A stretch of DNA of 64,000 nucleotides, taken from contig NZ_JAPIVK010000023.1 in assembly GCF_026183675.1 (NCBI RefSeq), positions 16,625-80,624 on the forward strand, read 5' to 3'. The notes under the pieces were generated by a model. That model was given only the letters and a program-made list of their open reading frames with translations. It was not told the DNA's origin and searched no databases. Source of the stretch: Microbulbifer halophilus (lineage in GTDB: Bacteria; Pseudomonadota; Gammaproteobacteria; Pseudomonadales; Cellvibrionaceae). Of this stretch, positions 30,904 to 42,500 are shown one piece after another; position 1 is the stretch's first letter; each line of letters starts with the position of its first letter. Made by a program: the position numbers and the translations under genes.

Positions 30904-30938
30904 GCGCCGCTCGATTTTGTGAGGATGGGAAGACCGCA

Positions 30939-31910
30939 TTGGCCCCTGAACGCGAACTGATCCGCGGGTTGCACAACCTGCGTCCCCGCCACCGCGACTG
31001 CGTGGCCACCATCGGCTCGTTCGACGGTGTCCATCTCGGGCACCGGGCGATCATTGCACAGCTGAAGCAGCGGGCCGACGAGCACGGGGTGCCGTCGGTA
31101 GCGATCATCTTCGAGCCCCAGCCCCACGAGTTCTTTTCCGGCGAAAGGGCACCGGCGCGGCTGATGCGTTTCAAGGAGAAGGTGCTGTCGCTGTTCGAGG
31201 CCGGCGTGGATCGGGTACTGTGCCTGCAGTTCAACGAGAGGCTGCGCGGCCTGAGCGCCGAGGCGTTTATCCGCACGGTGCTGGTGGACGGCCTGGATAT
31301 CCGCCATCTGGTGGTGGGGGACGACTTCCGTTTCGGCTGCGATCGCAGTGGCGGATACCGCCTGCTGCAGAGGGTCGGTGCCGATACCGGCTTTACCGTC
31401 GAGGATACGGCCACGGTGGAGATTCGCGGCGAGCGGGTCAGCAGCACGCGCATCCGCGCCGCGCTGGAGGCGGGCGATTTCGAGCTGGCGGAGGCGCTGC
31501 TGGGCAAACCCTACCGCATTACCGGCCGGGTGGCGCCGGGCCGCGCGCTGGGTCGCCAGCTGGGTGCGCCCACGGCCAATGTGCGCCTGCACCGCTACCG
31601 CTCGCCGCTGGTGGGCGTCTATACCGTGCGCACCCGCGCCACCGATGGCAGCGATATGGCGCCCGGACGCCAGGTGGTCGACGGCGTTGCCAATGTGGGT
31701 TTCCGTCCCACGGTGGAAGGCGAGGGCGCGCAACCGCTGCTGGAGGTGAATCTGTTCGATTTCAGTGGCGATCTCTACGGCCGCGAGCTGGCGGTGGAGT
31801 TCTGTCACAAGTTGCGCGACGAAGAGAAGTTCGATTCGCTGGAAATCCTGAAAGCGCGGATCGCGCAGGATATCGAGGACGCCAAGGCCTGGTTCGCGCA
31901 GAACCCGTAG
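30939..31910 (+). CDS. ribF: bifunctional riboflavin kinase / FAD synthetase
   Basis: 323 aa from a TTG start. It makes FMN, then FAD. N-terminal adenylyltransferase domain (about 1-190) with ATIGSFDGVHLGHRAII and RVSSTRIRAAL; C-terminal riboflavin kinase domain (about 195-320) with GRQLGAPTANV and GVANVGFRPTV. Part of the murJ-ribF-ileS block; 57 nt before ileS. Confidence 0.95.
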   Translation: MAPERELIRGLHNLRPRHRDCVATIGSFDGVHLGHRAIIAQLKQRADEHGVPSVAIIFEPQPHEFFSGERAPARLMRFKEKVLSLFEAGVDRVLCLQFNERLRGLSAEAFIRTVLVDGLDIRHLVVGDDFRFGCDRSGGYRLLQRVGADTGFTVEDTATVEIRGERVSSTRIRAALEAGDFELAEALLGKPYRITGRVAPGRALGRQLGAPTANVRLHRYRSPLVGVYTVRTRATDGSDMAPGRQVVDGVANVGFRPTVEGEGAQPLLEVNLFDFSGDLYGRELAVEFCHKLRDEEKFDSLEILKARIAQDIEDAKAWFAQNP

Positions 31911-31967
31911 TGTCGGGCCGACACCGACCCGGAACTTTTACAGACGTTTGATGCAAGCAGACATTCA

Positions 31968-34772
31968 ATGACCGATTACAAAGCGACGCTCAACCTGCCC
32001 CATACCGATTTCCCCATGCGCGGCAACCTGCCGCAGCGGGAACCCAAGATGCTGCAGCAGTGGCAGCGGGGCAGGCTCTACGAAAAGATCCGCGCGGCCC
32101 GCGCCGGGCGCGAGCAGTTTATCCTGCACGACGGCCCGCCCTACGCCAACGGCGATATCCATATCGGTCACTCGGTCAACAAGATCCTCAAGGACATCAT
32201 CGTCAAGTCGAAGACCCTGAGCGGTTTCGACGCGCCCTACGTGCCCGGCTGGGACTGCCACGGCCTGCCCATCGAGCACCGGGTGGAGAAGAAAATCGGC
32301 AAGGCCGGCGCCAAGGTGGACCACGGGACCTTCCGCCAGAAGTGTCGCGAGTACGCCGCGAAACAGGTGGAAGGGCAGAAGAAAGACTTTATCCGCCAGG
32401 GCATCTTCGGCGAGTGGGACAATCCCTACCGCACCATGGACTTCCAGTTCGAGGGCGACATAGTGCGCGCCCTGGGCCGCATCGTGCAAAACGGCCACCT
32501 GGCGCGCGGATTCAAGCCGGTCTACTGGAGCGTGGTGGGCGGCTCGGCGCTGGCCGAGGCGGAAGTGGAATATCGGGACAAGACCTCGTTTTCCATCGAT
32601 GTACGCTACCCGGTCACCGAGGAGACGGCGCTGGCAATCGCCGACGCCGCCGGCGGCCACGCCGGTGACGGCCCGCTGTCGGTGGTGATCTGGACCACCA
32701 CACCCTGGACACTGCCGTCCTCCCAGGCGGTTTCCGTCAACGGGGAGCTGGAATACGTGGTGGTGCAGACGGGCGACAGCCGCATCCTGGTGGCGGAAGA
32801 CCTGAAAGACACGGTACTGGAGCGCGCGGGACTCGAAGGAGAAGTGGTGGGCCGTATCCGCGGTGCGGCGCTAGAGCACCTGAAGATCCGCCATCCCTTC
32901 TACGACAAGGAACTGCCGATCGTACTCGGCGACCATGTCACCACCGACGCGGGTACCGGCTGCGTCCACACGGCGCCGGACCACGGCCCGGACGACTTCC
33001 TGGTGGGCCAGCGCTACGGTATCGAGACGCTCAATTACCTCGACGACAACGGCGTCTTCCGCGACAGCGTGCCGCTGTTCGCCGGCGAGCACGTCTACAA
33101 GGTGGACGACAGGATTGTCGAGGTGCTGGAAGAGAAGGGCGTACTGCTGCACAAGGACAAGCTGGAACACAGCTATCCCCACTGCTGGCGCACCAAGACG
33201 CCGCTGATCTACCGCGCCACGCCGCAGTGGTTTATCAGCATGCAGCAGAACGACCTGCTGGATCACGCGCAGAAGGCCGCGGATAAAGTGCGGTGGATCC
33301 CCGGCTGGGGCAAGGCGCGTATCGACGCCATGCTGGATGCCAGCCCGGACTGGTGTATCTCCCGCCAGCGCACCTGGGGCGTGCCCATCGCGCTGTTCGT
33401 GCACAAGGAAACCCACGAGATCCACCCGGATACCCCGGAACTGATGGAGAAAGTGGCGGAAAAAATCGATGCCGAGGGCATGGATGTCTGGTTCGACCTG
33501 GACCCGCGCGAACTGCTGGGCAGCGATGCCGATCACTACCAGAAGGTCACCGACACCCTGGATGTCTGGTTCGATTCCGGCGTCACCCACTTCGCCGTGC
33601 TGGAGCGCCGCGAGGACTTGCGCTCGCCGGCGGACCTGTACCTGGAAGGCTCCGACCAGCACCGCGGCTGGTTCCAGTCCTCGCTGAAGACCTCCATCGC
33701 CATCAACGAGCGCGCGCCCTATAGACAGGTGCTGACCCACGGTTTCACCGTGGATGCTCAGGGGCGCAAGATGTCCAAATCCATCGGCAACACCGTCGCG
33801 CCCCAGGACGTCATCAACAAGCTGGGAGCCGACGTGTTGCGTTTGTGGGTGGCGGCTACCGACTTCAGCGGCGAAATGGCCGTCTCCGACGAAATCCTCA
33901 AGCGCACCGCGGATTCCTACCGCCGCCTGCGCAATACCGCGCGCTTCTTCCTCTCCAACCTGGCCGGTTTCGATCCCGCCAGAGATCTGCTGCCGGAGAG
34001 CGAACTGTTGGCGCTGGACCGCTGGGCGCTGGACAGGGCGTCGCGGCTGCAGGACGAAATCATCGAAGCTTACGACAACTACCAGTTCCACCAGATCTAC
34101 CAGAAGCTGCACAACTTCTGCGTGGTGGAAATGGGCGGTTTCTACCTGGATATCATCAAGGACCGCCAGTACACCACCAAGGGTGACAGCGTCCCGCGCC
34201 GCTCGGCACAGACGGCGCTCTACCATATCGTGCAGGCGTTCGCGCGCTGGATCGCGCCCATCCTCAGCTTTACCGCCGAGGAGGTCTGGCAGCAGCTTCC
34301 CGGAGAGAAAGCCGAGAGCGTCTTCCTGGCCGAGTGGTACGCGCTGCCGAAGCTGCCCGCCGGCACCGACAAGGGTGCGGATTACTGGGCGGCCATCGCC
34401 GATGTGAAAACCGCCGTGAACAAGGTGCTGGAGGAACAGCGCGGCGCCGGCAATATCGGCGGCTCCCTGCAGGCGGCGGTCACCCTCTACGCGGACGACG
34501 ACCTGCGCGAGAAACTGTCGGAGCTGCAGGACGAGCTGCGTTTCGTGCTGATCTGCTCCTCCACCTCGGTGCAGCGCCTCAGCGACGCCGCCGGCGCCCA
34601 CGCCACCGAGCTCGAGGGCCTGAAAGTGGACGTGCGCAAGGTGGATCACCCCAAGTGCGCGCGCTGCTGGCACTACCGCGAAGATGTGGGTGCCGATCCC
34701 GAACACCCGGAGATTTGTTCCCGCTGCGTGGAGAATATTTCCGGTGCAGGCGAGGAGCGGCACTATGCGTAA
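31968..34772 (+). CDS. ileS: isoleucyl-tRNA synthetase
   Basis: 934 aa class I synthetase. HIGH motif in [19 protein letters not shown] loop as [10 protein letters not shown], editing domain with [14 protein letters not shown], and a C-terminal zinc ribbon ([12 protein letters not shown]...CSRCVEN). Bacterial type. The last eight nt overlap the lspA start (ATGCGTAA), so the two are translationally coupled. Confidence 0.98.
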   Translation: MTDYKATLNLPHTDFPMRGNLPQREPKMLQQWQRGRLYEKIRAARAGREQFILHDGPPYANGDIHIGHSVNKILKDIIVKSKTLSGFDAPYVPGWDCHGLPIEHRVEKKIGKAGAKVDHGTFRQKCREYAAKQVEGQKKDFIRQGIFGEWDNPYRTMDFQFEGDIVRALGRIVQNGHLARGFKPVYWSVVGGSALAEAEVEYRDKTSFSIDVRYPVTEETALAIADAAGGHAGDGPLSVVIWTTTPWTLPSSQAVSVNGELEYVVVQTGDSRILVAEDLKDTVLERAGLEGEVVGRIRGAALEHLKIRHPFYDKELPIVLGDHVTTDAGTGCVHTAPDHGPDDFLVGQRYGIETLNYLDDNGVFRDSVPLFAGEHVYKVDDRIVEVLEEKGVLLHKDKLEHSYPHCWRTKTPLIYRATPQWFISMQQNDLLDHAQKAADKVRWIPGWGKARIDAMLDASPDWCISRQRTWGVPIALFVHKETHEIHPDTPELMEKVAEKIDAEGMDVWFDLDPRELLGSDADHYQKVTDTLDVWFDSGVTHFAVLERREDLRSPADLYLEGSDQHRGWFQSSLKTSIAINERAPYRQVLTHGFTVDAQGRKMSKSIGNTVAPQDVINKLGADVLRLWVAATDFSGEMAVSDEILKRTADSYRRLRNTARFFLSNLAGFDPARDLLPESELLALDRWALDRASRLQDEIIEAYDNYQFHQIYQKLHNFCVVEMGGFYLDIIKDRQYTTKGDSVPRRSAQTALYHIVQAFARWIAPILSFTAEEVWQQLPGEKAESVFLAEWYALPKLPAGTDKGADYWAAIADVKTAVNKVLEEQRGAGNIGGSLQAAVTLYADDDLREKLSELQDELRFVLICSSTSVQRLSDAAGAHATELEGLKVDVRKVDHPKCARCWHYREDVGADPEHPEICSRCVENISGAGEERHYA

Positions 34773-35322
34773 TAATGGTGGGCTCAGTCGCGGATTGAAA
34801 TTGTTCGCCCACCCCTGGCGCTGGTACCTGCTGGCGCTGGTGATGATCGGCCTGGATATCGCCACCAAGGTGTGGGCGGTGGAACAGTTCCGCTACGGGC
34901 CGCCGCTGCAGATTATTCCCGGGCTGTTGCAGTTCACCTATGCAGAGAACTACGGTGCCGCCTTCAGCTTTCTCGCCGATGCCGGCGGCTGGCAGCGCTG
35001 GTTCTTCGGCGCCGTGGCGCTGGGCTTCAGTGTCATGATCAGCATCTGGCTGTGGCGCCTGCCGGCGAACAGGCGCTGGGAGCCGCTGGCGTTGGCGCTG
35101 ATCCTGAGCGGTGCGCTGGGCAACCTCTGGGACCGCATGGTGCTCGGCTATGTGCGGGATTTTATTTCCGTCTACTACGGAAGCTGGAGCTTTCCGGTTT
35201 TCAATGTGGCGGATATGGCGATCAGCGTCGGCGCCGCCATGCTGGTAATTGAACTGCTGTTCTTTTCCGACAGGGACAGCGCCGGGGACAAGTCGCCCCG
35301 GGAAAAAGACGCGGAAGTTTAG
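34765..35322 (+). CDS. lspA: lipoprotein signal peptidase (signal peptidase II)
   Basis: 185 aa. An aspartyl protease of the inner membrane that cuts prolipoproteins, such as the BamD precursor encoded at 49-50 kb. Four transmembrane segments; conserved [10 protein letters not shown], the GNLWDR motif and [11 protein letters not shown] with the catalytic Asp residues. The start overlaps the ileS stop. Confidence 0.95.
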   Translation: MRNNGGLSRGLKLFAHPWRWYLLALVMIGLDIATKVWAVEQFRYGPPLQIIPGLLQFTYAENYGAAFSFLADAGGWQRWFFGAVALGFSVMISIWLWRLPANRRWEPLALALILSGALGNLWDRMVLGYVRDFISVYYGSWSFPVFNVADMAISVGAAMLVIELLFFSDRDSAGDKSPREKDAEV

Positions 35323-35327
35323 AGAAT

Positions 35328-35768
35328 ATGGCCAACAATGTGATCGGCGAACACAGCCGCGTAACCCTGCATTTCAGCCTGCAACTGGACGACGGCACCG
35401 AGGTGGATTCCACTTTCGAGGGCGATCCGGCCACGTTCAGTGTCGGCGACGGCAGCTTGCTGCCCGGTTTCGAAAAGGCGCTGTTCGGGCTCGCGGCCGG
35501 CGACGAGGCAGAGATCGAGATTCAGCCCGAGGCCGGCTTCGGCCAGCGCAACCCGGAAAATATCCAGAAGGTGCGCCGCGACCACTTCTCCCCGGATATC
35601 GAGCTGGAGCCGGGTCTGGTAGTCTCGTTCGACAACGGCGGCGGCGAGTTGCCGGGCGTGGTGCGCGACATCGGCGAGGATGAGGTCACCGTCGACTTCA
35701 ACCACCCGCTGGCCGGCCAGACATTGAATTTCCGCGTAAAGATTATCTCCGTTGACTCCATCCAGTAG
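35328..35768 (+). CDS. fkpB: FKBP-type peptidyl-prolyl isomerase (SlpA/FkpB)
   Basis: 146 aa. N-terminal FKBP strand set (SRVTLHFSLQLDDGTEVDSTF), an inserted IF/chaperone flap at about residues 70-120, and the closing FDNGGGE...VDFNHPLAGQTLNF typical of the SlyD/FkpB branch. No His-rich metal tail, so FkpB and not SlyD. Five nt after lspA; conserved lspA-fkpB-ispH order. Confidence 0.93.
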   Translation: MANNVIGEHSRVTLHFSLQLDDGTEVDSTFEGDPATFSVGDGSLLPGFEKALFGLAAGDEAEIEIQPEAGFGQRNPENIQKVRRDHFSPDIELEPGLVVSFDNGGGELPGVVRDIGEDEVTVDFNHPLAGQTLNFRVKIISVDSIQ

Positions 35769-35841
35769 GTGCCGGGACCGCGGAGCCTCTTATTGGCGCT
35801 GAAGGCTCCAGCTCCGCTTCAAAGAGAGCAGTGAACTGACT

Positions 35842-36774
35842 ATGCAAATCCGACTCGCCAACCCCCGCGGCTTCTGCGCCGGCGTCGACCGCGCGATCGA
35901 TATCGTCAATCGTGCCCTGGACGTGTTCGGTGCACCCATCTACGTGCGCCACGAAGTGGTACACAACAAGTTCGTGGTCGACAGCCTGCGCGAGCGCGGT
36001 GCCGTGTTCGTGGACGAACTCAGCGAGGTGCCGGACGACGTGATCGTCATCTTCAGCGCCCACGGCGTCTCCAGGGCGGTACAGCGGGAGGCCGCCGACC
36101 GCAGCCTGCAGGTCTTCGATGCCACCTGCCCGCTGGTGACCAAAGTGCATATGGAAGTGAGCAAGTTCAGCACCGACGGCAGCGAGTGCATCCTGATCGG
36201 CCACCAGGGACACCCGGAGGTGGAAGGCACCATGGGCCAGTACGACACCGCCAACGGCGGCGCCATCTATCTGGTCGAGAACGAACAGGATGTGGCCGAC
36301 CTGCAGGTGAAAAACGAGAAGGACCTGACCTTCGTGACCCAGACCACCCTCTCGATGGACGACACCGCCAGGGTCATCGACGCCCTGCGCGCCCGCTTCC
36401 CCCATATCCGCGGCCCGCGCAAGGACGATATCTGCTACGCGACCCAGAACCGCCAGGATGCGGTCAAGCAGCTGGCTCTGGAGTGCGACATGGTCCTGGT
36501 GGTGGGTAGCCCCAACAGCTCCAACTCCAACCGCCTGCGCGAACTGGCCGAACGCTGCGGCGCCGCCGCCAGGCTGATCGACGGCGCCGACGATATCGAT
36601 CCCGCCTGGCTGGCAGGCAGCCGCACCATCGGCATCACCGCCGGCGCCTCCGCGCCCGAGGTGCTGGTGCGCGAGGTGATCGAGCGGCTGCAGGGGCTGG
36701 GAGCCGAGTTGCCGCAGGAGATGGTGGGGCGGGAAGAGAATATCAGTTTTTCCCTGCCCAGGGAGTTGCGCTGA
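35842..36774 (+). CDS. ispH: 4-hydroxy-3-methylbut-2-enyl diphosphate reductase
   Basis: 310 aa. Last MEP-pathway enzyme, producing IPP and DMAPP with a [4Fe-4S] cluster. The three cluster Cys are visible (Cys12 in [11 protein letters not shown], then FDATCPLV and [10 protein letters not shown]), with the [12 protein letters not shown] proton-relay segment. In Pseudomonas ispH also borders the minor-pilin genes, as here. Confidence 0.97.
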   Translation: MQIRLANPRGFCAGVDRAIDIVNRALDVFGAPIYVRHEVVHNKFVVDSLRERGAVFVDELSEVPDDVIVIFSAHGVSRAVQREAADRSLQVFDATCPLVTKVHMEVSKFSTDGSECILIGHQGHPEVEGTMGQYDTANGGAIYLVENEQDVADLQVKNEKDLTFVTQTTLSMDDTARVIDALRARFPHIRGPRKDDICYATQNRQDAVKQLALECDMVLVVGSPNSSNSNRLRELAERCGAAARLIDGADDIDPAWLAGSRTIGITAGASAPEVLVREVIERLQGLGAELPQEMVGREENISFSLPRELR

Positions 36775-36920
36775 CTCCCGCTTCCCGGGGGCGCGGCGCT
36801 CCGCCTGTCGCTCACGCCGCGCCACTCGTCGCCTGCCCCCCTGAACCCTGCCTCCCGTCACTTACATCCCCGCCGCAGATTGATATAAGTGTGCCAGCTC
36901 GAATCCCATAAGGATAAGTA

Positions 36921-37448
36921 ATGAATACCTCCATCCGGTCTGGTGGCTTCACGCTCGTGGAGTTGATGGTTGTGGTGGCGATAACGGCCATCGTCGCCTC
37001 CATCGCCGTGCCGTCGTTCAATACCATGATCAAGAACAACCGGCTGACGGCCGCGGTGAACGATCTTTCCGGGGCGTTGAACTATGCCCGCTCCGAAGCG
37101 GTCCGCCGCGGGCGCGCGGTACAGGTGGACGCCCTTTCCGGCGACCTATCCAACGGCCTGCGAGTCTGGTTCGACGCCGATGGCGACGGCAACTTTGACG
37201 ATGACGATTCCGAAGAGCTGCGTCTGGTGCGCCTGTCTTCTTCCGCCGATTTCGATGTCGAGGGCGATGTGGACGGCTCGACGAAAACCGATATCAGCCT
37301 GAGCTACAGCGCGCGCGGGTCCGTCGGCGGCGGTGGCAACCAGTTCAAGCTGACACTCTGTGACGACCGCAACGGCGATTACGGCAAGGAACTCAGCCTG
37401 CTCGCTACGGGTGTCCTGCGGCTCACTTCCAGTGTCACCTGCAGTTAG
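36921..37448 (+). CDS. fimU: type IV pilus minor pilin, GspH/FimT family (FimU-like)
   Basis: 175 aa. Class III signal with prepilin-peptidase site Gly9/Phe10 (SGG-FTLVELMVVVAI) and Glu at +5. Long N-terminal helix, then a beta-rich head with an aspartate loop DADGDGNFD (residues 85-93) that looks like a calcium-binding loop, and two Cys near the C-terminus. Minor pilins of this type prime pilus assembly and sit at the tip. First gene of the fimU-pilV-pilW-pilX-pilY1-pilE run; AGGATAAGTA precedes the ATG. Confidence 0.82.
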   Translation: MNTSIRSGGFTLVELMVVVAITAIVASIAVPSFNTMIKNNRLTAAVNDLSGALNYARSEAVRRGRAVQVDALSGDLSNGLRVWFDADGDGNFDDDDSEELRLVRLSSSADFDVEGDVDGSTKTDISLSYSARGSVGGGGNQFKLTLCDDRNGDYGKELSLLATGVLRLTSSVTCS

Positions 37449-37459
37449 GGGAGGATTCC

Positions 37460-37927
37460 ATGAAGAAGCAGTCGGGCGCGACAATGATCGAGGTGCTGGT
37501 CACCATCCTGATCCTGGCGGTGGGGCTGTTGGGGCTCTCCTCCACCCAGATGATGAGCCTGAAGAACGGCAACAATTCCCATCACCGCTACCTGGCGGCG
37601 CTGGCGTCGCAGGAGATGGCCGAGCGCATGCGGGCCAACCCGGACGGCGTTTCCCTGGGGAGCTACGACGATAAGGAAGTGGATGGCTCTGAAGCCGCCC
37701 AGGACTGCAGCACCGGCTGTACATCGCGTCAGCTCGCCGCCATGGATCTGTATGACTGGGGTCAGGTGATTGAAACCAACCTCCCATCGGGTAACGGAAA
37801 AATCGTACGCAACGGCGATATCGTCACCTTTACCGTGAGCTGGGAGGAACAGCATACCGGCGAGGACCGCGCTACCACCGACGGTGGCCTGGACGATTCG
37901 AGCTTCGAATTGGTGGTGGAACTATGA
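37460..37927 (+). CDS. pilV: type IV pilus minor pilin PilV
   Basis: 155 aa. Short leader MKKQSG, cleavage before Ala (ATMIEVLVTILILAVGLLG), Glu at +5. Contains the family pattern HRYLAALASQEMAERMRANP, where PilV proteins have a similar helix end. It overlaps pilW by 4 nt (ATGA). Part of the tip/priming complex with FimU, PilW and PilX. Confidence 0.88.
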   Translation: MKKQSGATMIEVLVTILILAVGLLGLSSTQMMSLKNGNNSHHRYLAALASQEMAERMRANPDGVSLGSYDDKEVDGSEAAQDCSTGCTSRQLAAMDLYDWGQVIETNLPSGNGKIVRNGDIVTFTVSWEEQHTGEDRATTDGGLDDSSFELVVEL

Positions 37928-38970
37928 ACATGACTTCTCTCTCCCGGCAGCGCGGCCTGTCCCTGATCGAATTGATGATCGCCATTCTGCTCAGCTCCAT
38001 GCTGCTGTTGGGGGTGTTGCAGATTTTCGACAGCAACCGCGACACCATCCGTATGCAGACCGCTTTTGCGCGGGTGCAGGAGAGCGGCCGCTTTGCCACG
38101 GATCTGCTGACTCGGGAAATCCGCATGGCGGATTATTGGGGCTGTGCGCCGGATCCGGGCAGTATCAAGAATCATCTGGATACCAGTGACACAGATTACG
38201 ATGCCAGCTATCTGGGTAACCTGGGCAATAACGGCGTTCTGGGAACGGACAACGCTAGCGGTGAAACCGTCGGCACCAAGGCGGTGGCCGAGGGCTCCGA
38301 TATCCTATACCTGCGTGGCTCCGAGAACGCTTGTGGAGGCACGGGGCGAATGGTGCCCAGCACGAATGCGGCCTCGCTGATGGCCACCCAGAACTGCGGT
38401 GTCGAGGAGGGGCAGACGGTGCTATTGGCCAATTGCCAGAGCGGTGAGCTGATGACCATTACCCAGGTCCAGGGCGGCAACGGTGGCAACTCCGATAAGC
38501 GAACACTGGTACACAACACCGGTAACAACAGCGCGGATGGCTGGATAAATAACGACACTAAAGAGCTGCAGCGGGAATACGGCGCCGACGCTCGGCTGCT
38601 GGTGCCCTACCAGCGTATCTATTTCGTCGCCGACAGCGCGGCGGGCGACTCCTCCCTGTTTGTCAGCGAGAACGGCGGTGATGCCCAGGAGCTGATCCCC
38701 GGAATCGAGGACATGCAGCTGCTCTACGGCCGCGATACGGACGATGACGAGACGGTGGATACCTGGACCAGCGCGGCCGGCCTCACCGAGGCGGATATGG
38801 CTCTGGCACAGGCGATCAAGGTGCAGCTTGTGGCGGCCAACGAAGCCAATGTCAACGCCGACGATATGACCGTCACTGACCTGGATGACGACGATACCAC
38901 CTACACCGACGGCAGGCTGAGAAAGGTCTACCTGAGTACTGTCAAGGTGCGCAATCGGGGGAACATGTAA
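37924..38970 (+). CDS. pilW: type IV pilus minor pilin PilW
   Basis: 348 aa, the long minor pilin. Prepilin site Gly11/Leu12 (QRG-LSLIELMIAILLSSM) with Glu at +5, then SNRDTIRMQTAFARVQESGRF typical of PilW. The head is large and acidic, with YGRDTDDDETVD near residues 268-280. The stop TAA overlaps the pilX ATG by one nt (TAATG). Confidence 0.88.
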   Translation: MNMTSLSRQRGLSLIELMIAILLSSMLLLGVLQIFDSNRDTIRMQTAFARVQESGRFATDLLTREIRMADYWGCAPDPGSIKNHLDTSDTDYDASYLGNLGNNGVLGTDNASGETVGTKAVAEGSDILYLRGSENACGGTGRMVPSTNAASLMATQNCGVEEGQTVLLANCQSGELMTITQVQGGNGGNSDKRTLVHNTGNNSADGWINNDTKELQREYGADARLLVPYQRIYFVADSAAGDSSLFVSENGGDAQELIPGIEDMQLLYGRDTDDDETVDTWTSAAGLTEADMALAQAIKVQLVAANEANVNADDMTVTDLDDDDTTYTDGRLRKVYLSTVKVRNRGNM

Positions 38971-39506
38971 TGCGGCAGATGCGAGGACAGAAAGGCGCGG
39001 TACTGGTGGTCAGCCTGATCGTGTTGCTGGTGCTGACCCTGATCGGTGTTTCCGGGGCGCGCACCGTGCTGCTGGAAGAAAAGATGACCTTCGCCTCCCG
39101 GGATGCCAAGACGGCACTGGAAGTGGCCGAGTCACTGGTAAAGCGGGGCGAGAAGTATGTCGATGGCGTCAACACCACCGGCGATTTCGACACGAAAAAC
39201 TGGTTGCACAATGAAGGAGAAGGTCCCGTGGGGCTCATGAACGCGGACACCTGGGGTGACAGCAACTCCTCGGAGTTCGAGGTGTCGATGGAGGGGCCGG
39301 ACGGTAACAAGATGAAAGGCCGCATGTATATCGAGCTGGCGGGCAATGCCGACAAGGAGGATCCCGCCAACGATATCACCGTCGGCGGCTACGGCCAGTC
39401 CACAGGCGGTGGTGAGATCAAGGTTTTCCGCATCGTTGCGCAGGGGATCGGTATTTCCGGCACCACCAAGCGCATCATTGTCAGCCACTACGGCAAGCGT
39501 TTCTAG
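38970..39506 (+). CDS. pilX: type IV pilus minor pilin PilX
   Basis: 178 aa. N-terminus MRQMRGQKG-AVLVVSLIVLLVLTLIGVSG with no Glu at +5, as is usual for PilX, then TVLLEEKMTFASRDAKTALEVAE, the conserved PilX helix. PilX links PilY1 to the minor pilin complex. The stop is 9 nt before pilY1. Confidence 0.87.
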   Translation: MRQMRGQKGAVLVVSLIVLLVLTLIGVSGARTVLLEEKMTFASRDAKTALEVAESLVKRGEKYVDGVNTTGDFDTKNWLHNEGEGPVGLMNADTWGDSNSSEFEVSMEGPDGNKMKGRMYIELAGNADKEDPANDITVGGYGQSTGGGEIKVFRIVAQGIGISGTTKRIIVSHYGKRF

Positions 39507-39515
39507 GGATTTCCC

Positions 39516-42500
39516 ATGAACAGAGCAATAATCAGAAAGAATACTCTCCGGGCACTGCTGTACGGTGTTTTCGGCTTTTCCACTACCTTTGCCACCTGTA
39601 TCAGCGCCGAGCCGATTACCCTTTCCAACGCCCCGTTGCAGGCCTCCGGCAAAGCGCAGCCCAACCTGATGATCCTACTGGACTCCTCCGGCTCCATGGA
39701 TGATCGTCTCGATAGCGGCGAGAGACGCCTGGACGTGGCCAAGGCCGCTGCGACCGATGTGGTACGGGGCCTCGGCGATATCCGGGTCGGTCTGGCCAGG
39801 TTCGACTATGAACACGGGGCGGAAATCCTCAAAGGGCTCACCAGCATTTCCGAAAGTGGTGCACGCAGCGACCTGATCACGAAAATCGGCGGCATTCGTG
39901 CAGAGGACTGGACGCCGCTGGCGGAGTCCATGGCCGATATCGGGCGTTACTTTGTCGAGGGCTATGACGACAGGTTCGTAACCATTCACCCGGGTACCGA
40001 GGACGAAGAGAGTGTTCTGGCCCGCGAGGTGCTCGCCAATCAGCCCCAGTACTCCTCCGTCCCCAAGCCGACCGCGGCGGACCCGGCGATCCAGTACTAC
40101 TGCCAGAAAAACTTCATCCTGACTCTGACGGACGGTTTGCCGACTTATGACCAGAATGTCAGCGATTATCTGGAGGATTACGATGGGGATTGCAGTGGCG
40201 ATAATAGTGGAAACTGCAGCTCCTACGACAAAAAACACTCGGGCTATACTTATGAATCCCGGCGAAACAGGCCTTCGGATTATCTGGACGATGTCGCCGA
40301 TGCGCTCTACGACATCGACTGGCGCCCGGACCTGACGGATCCCAATGACCCGGATCACAAGAACAATATTACCAGCTACTTTATCGGCTTTGCGGATTCC
40401 GATCTGGCCAACAACCAGTTGCTGAAAGATGCGGGCAGCCAGGGCGGCGGCAGCTACAAGTACGCGTCCAACTCCGCGGAACTGGTGACTTCCTTCAACG
40501 AGGCGATCGACGCTATTTCCAACTCGATCGGTACCCAGTCTTCGGTTTCGTTCAACTCCACCTCATTGGATACCGGTTCGGTAATCTACTCGGCCAAGTT
40601 CGATACCTCGGATTTCAGCGGGCGCCTCTATGCGCGCTATATGGATCCGGAGACGGGCCGCATTTCCAGCACTGCGTGGGAGGCGGCGGAAAAGCTGGCC
40701 GATGAATCGTCCAGCAGCCGCGAAATCATCACCTACTTGGACGGTAGTGGGGTGCCCTTTACCGAAAGCGAGCTGGACGAGATCAGCGGAGCCCCCTCCT
40801 ACACCATTACCGTGCGGGCGCGGGGGGAAGTAGGAGAAGAAAACATCAGCCTGAACGTCGGCGGTACCGCAATCGGTAGCTGGACACTGTCGAAGGGCTA
40901 TCGAGAATTCACGGCCACCACGAACAATACGTCGGGGAAAATCCAGGTAGAATTTACCAATGACGTGGGTGAGCGCGATGTTCAGGTTGACTACATCCAG
41001 ATTGATGGCACTACCCTGCAGGCTGAGGAACAGAGTGAAAATACCGGAGTTTGGGGTAATGGTGGCTGTGGAACTGGCGGTAGCAGCGAGTGGCTGCACT
41101 GCAATGGCTATATCGAGTTCTGTTCCATTGCCGGTTGCGAGTTGGCCGATGTGACCCCACAGCGGGCGGACCTGAGAGTGGACGACCACACAGGCACTGT
41201 CGACGATCAGTGGGATGATCGTCTGGACTATATTCGCGGCGATACCAGCAAGGACAGTCTGGACGGTTTCCGACCCAGGGGCGAGTTCACCAGTGGCAGT
41301 GCGGCCGGCAGCGAGATTCTGCTGGGCGATATCGTCCACTCCACCCCCATCTACGTGGGCGAGCCGGAGCTCAACTGGCCGGCGGAATTCGGCGGTAACA
41401 ATCACAGTGACTCCTACGCCCAGTTCAAGATCGATGAGGAAGATCGAACGCCGATGGTCTATGTGGGGGCCAACGACGGCATGTTGCACGGTTTCAATGC
41501 GGATACCGGCGAGGAAACCTTTGCCTATATTCCCTCCATGGTATTGAGCGACGAGCGCTACCAGGGGCTGCATGCATTTACCAGTACTACCTACCCGCAC
41601 AACTATTACGTGGATCTCACGCCCGCGGTGTCCGATGTGTATATCGATCCCGATGGCGGTAACTCGGAATCGTGGCGCACGGTGCTGGTGGGCGGCCTGC
41701 GCGGCGGTGGCAAGGGCTATTTCGCACTGGATGTGACCGATCCGGCGAACCTTGAGGAAGACAAGGCCGATGATGTCGTGCTGTGGGAATTTGACGGCGG
41801 TGACGACACCGGCCGCGCCAACCTGGGGTACGGCTATTCCGAGGCGCAGGTCGCCAAGCTCAATAACGGCAAATGGGCGGTTATCTTCGGCAATGGCTAC
41901 AACAGCGACAACGGCGTTGCGGGCCTGTTTATCGTCTATCTCGAAGATGGTGCAGACGGGGAATGGAGCGCCGACGACTGGGAGTTTATTTCCACCGGTT
42001 CGGGGTCTGAGAATGACCGCAAGAACGGTCTCTCCTCGCCGCGGTTGATCGACCTCAATGGCGATCGCGTTGTCGACCGGGTCTACGCCGGCGACCTGAT
42101 GGGCGATATGTGGGCCTTTGACCTGTCTGGCGATAGCGAAAACGACTGGGGCGTGGCTGACAACAAACCCTTGTTCAAGGCCTCCGGTGCAACGTCGGAG
42201 CCCAGCCAGGCGATCATGGCGGCGCCACTGGTGGCCCGCAACACCGCGGTCAGTAATGGAAGCGACCCCAACGTGCTGGTGATGTTCGGTACCGGCCAGT
42301 ACCTGAATACCGGCGACCTCACCGACGATGATGCGGGGGCCTTCTACGCGGTGTGGGACAATGGAACGACGAATGTGACTGAATCCGACCTGGCGGAGCG
42401 GACCCTGACCGATGACGGTGTCGGACGCAAGATCCAGTCCGGCGATGATATCGACTGGAGCGAGCACCACGGCTGGAAAATGACCCTGGATAGCGGCTCC

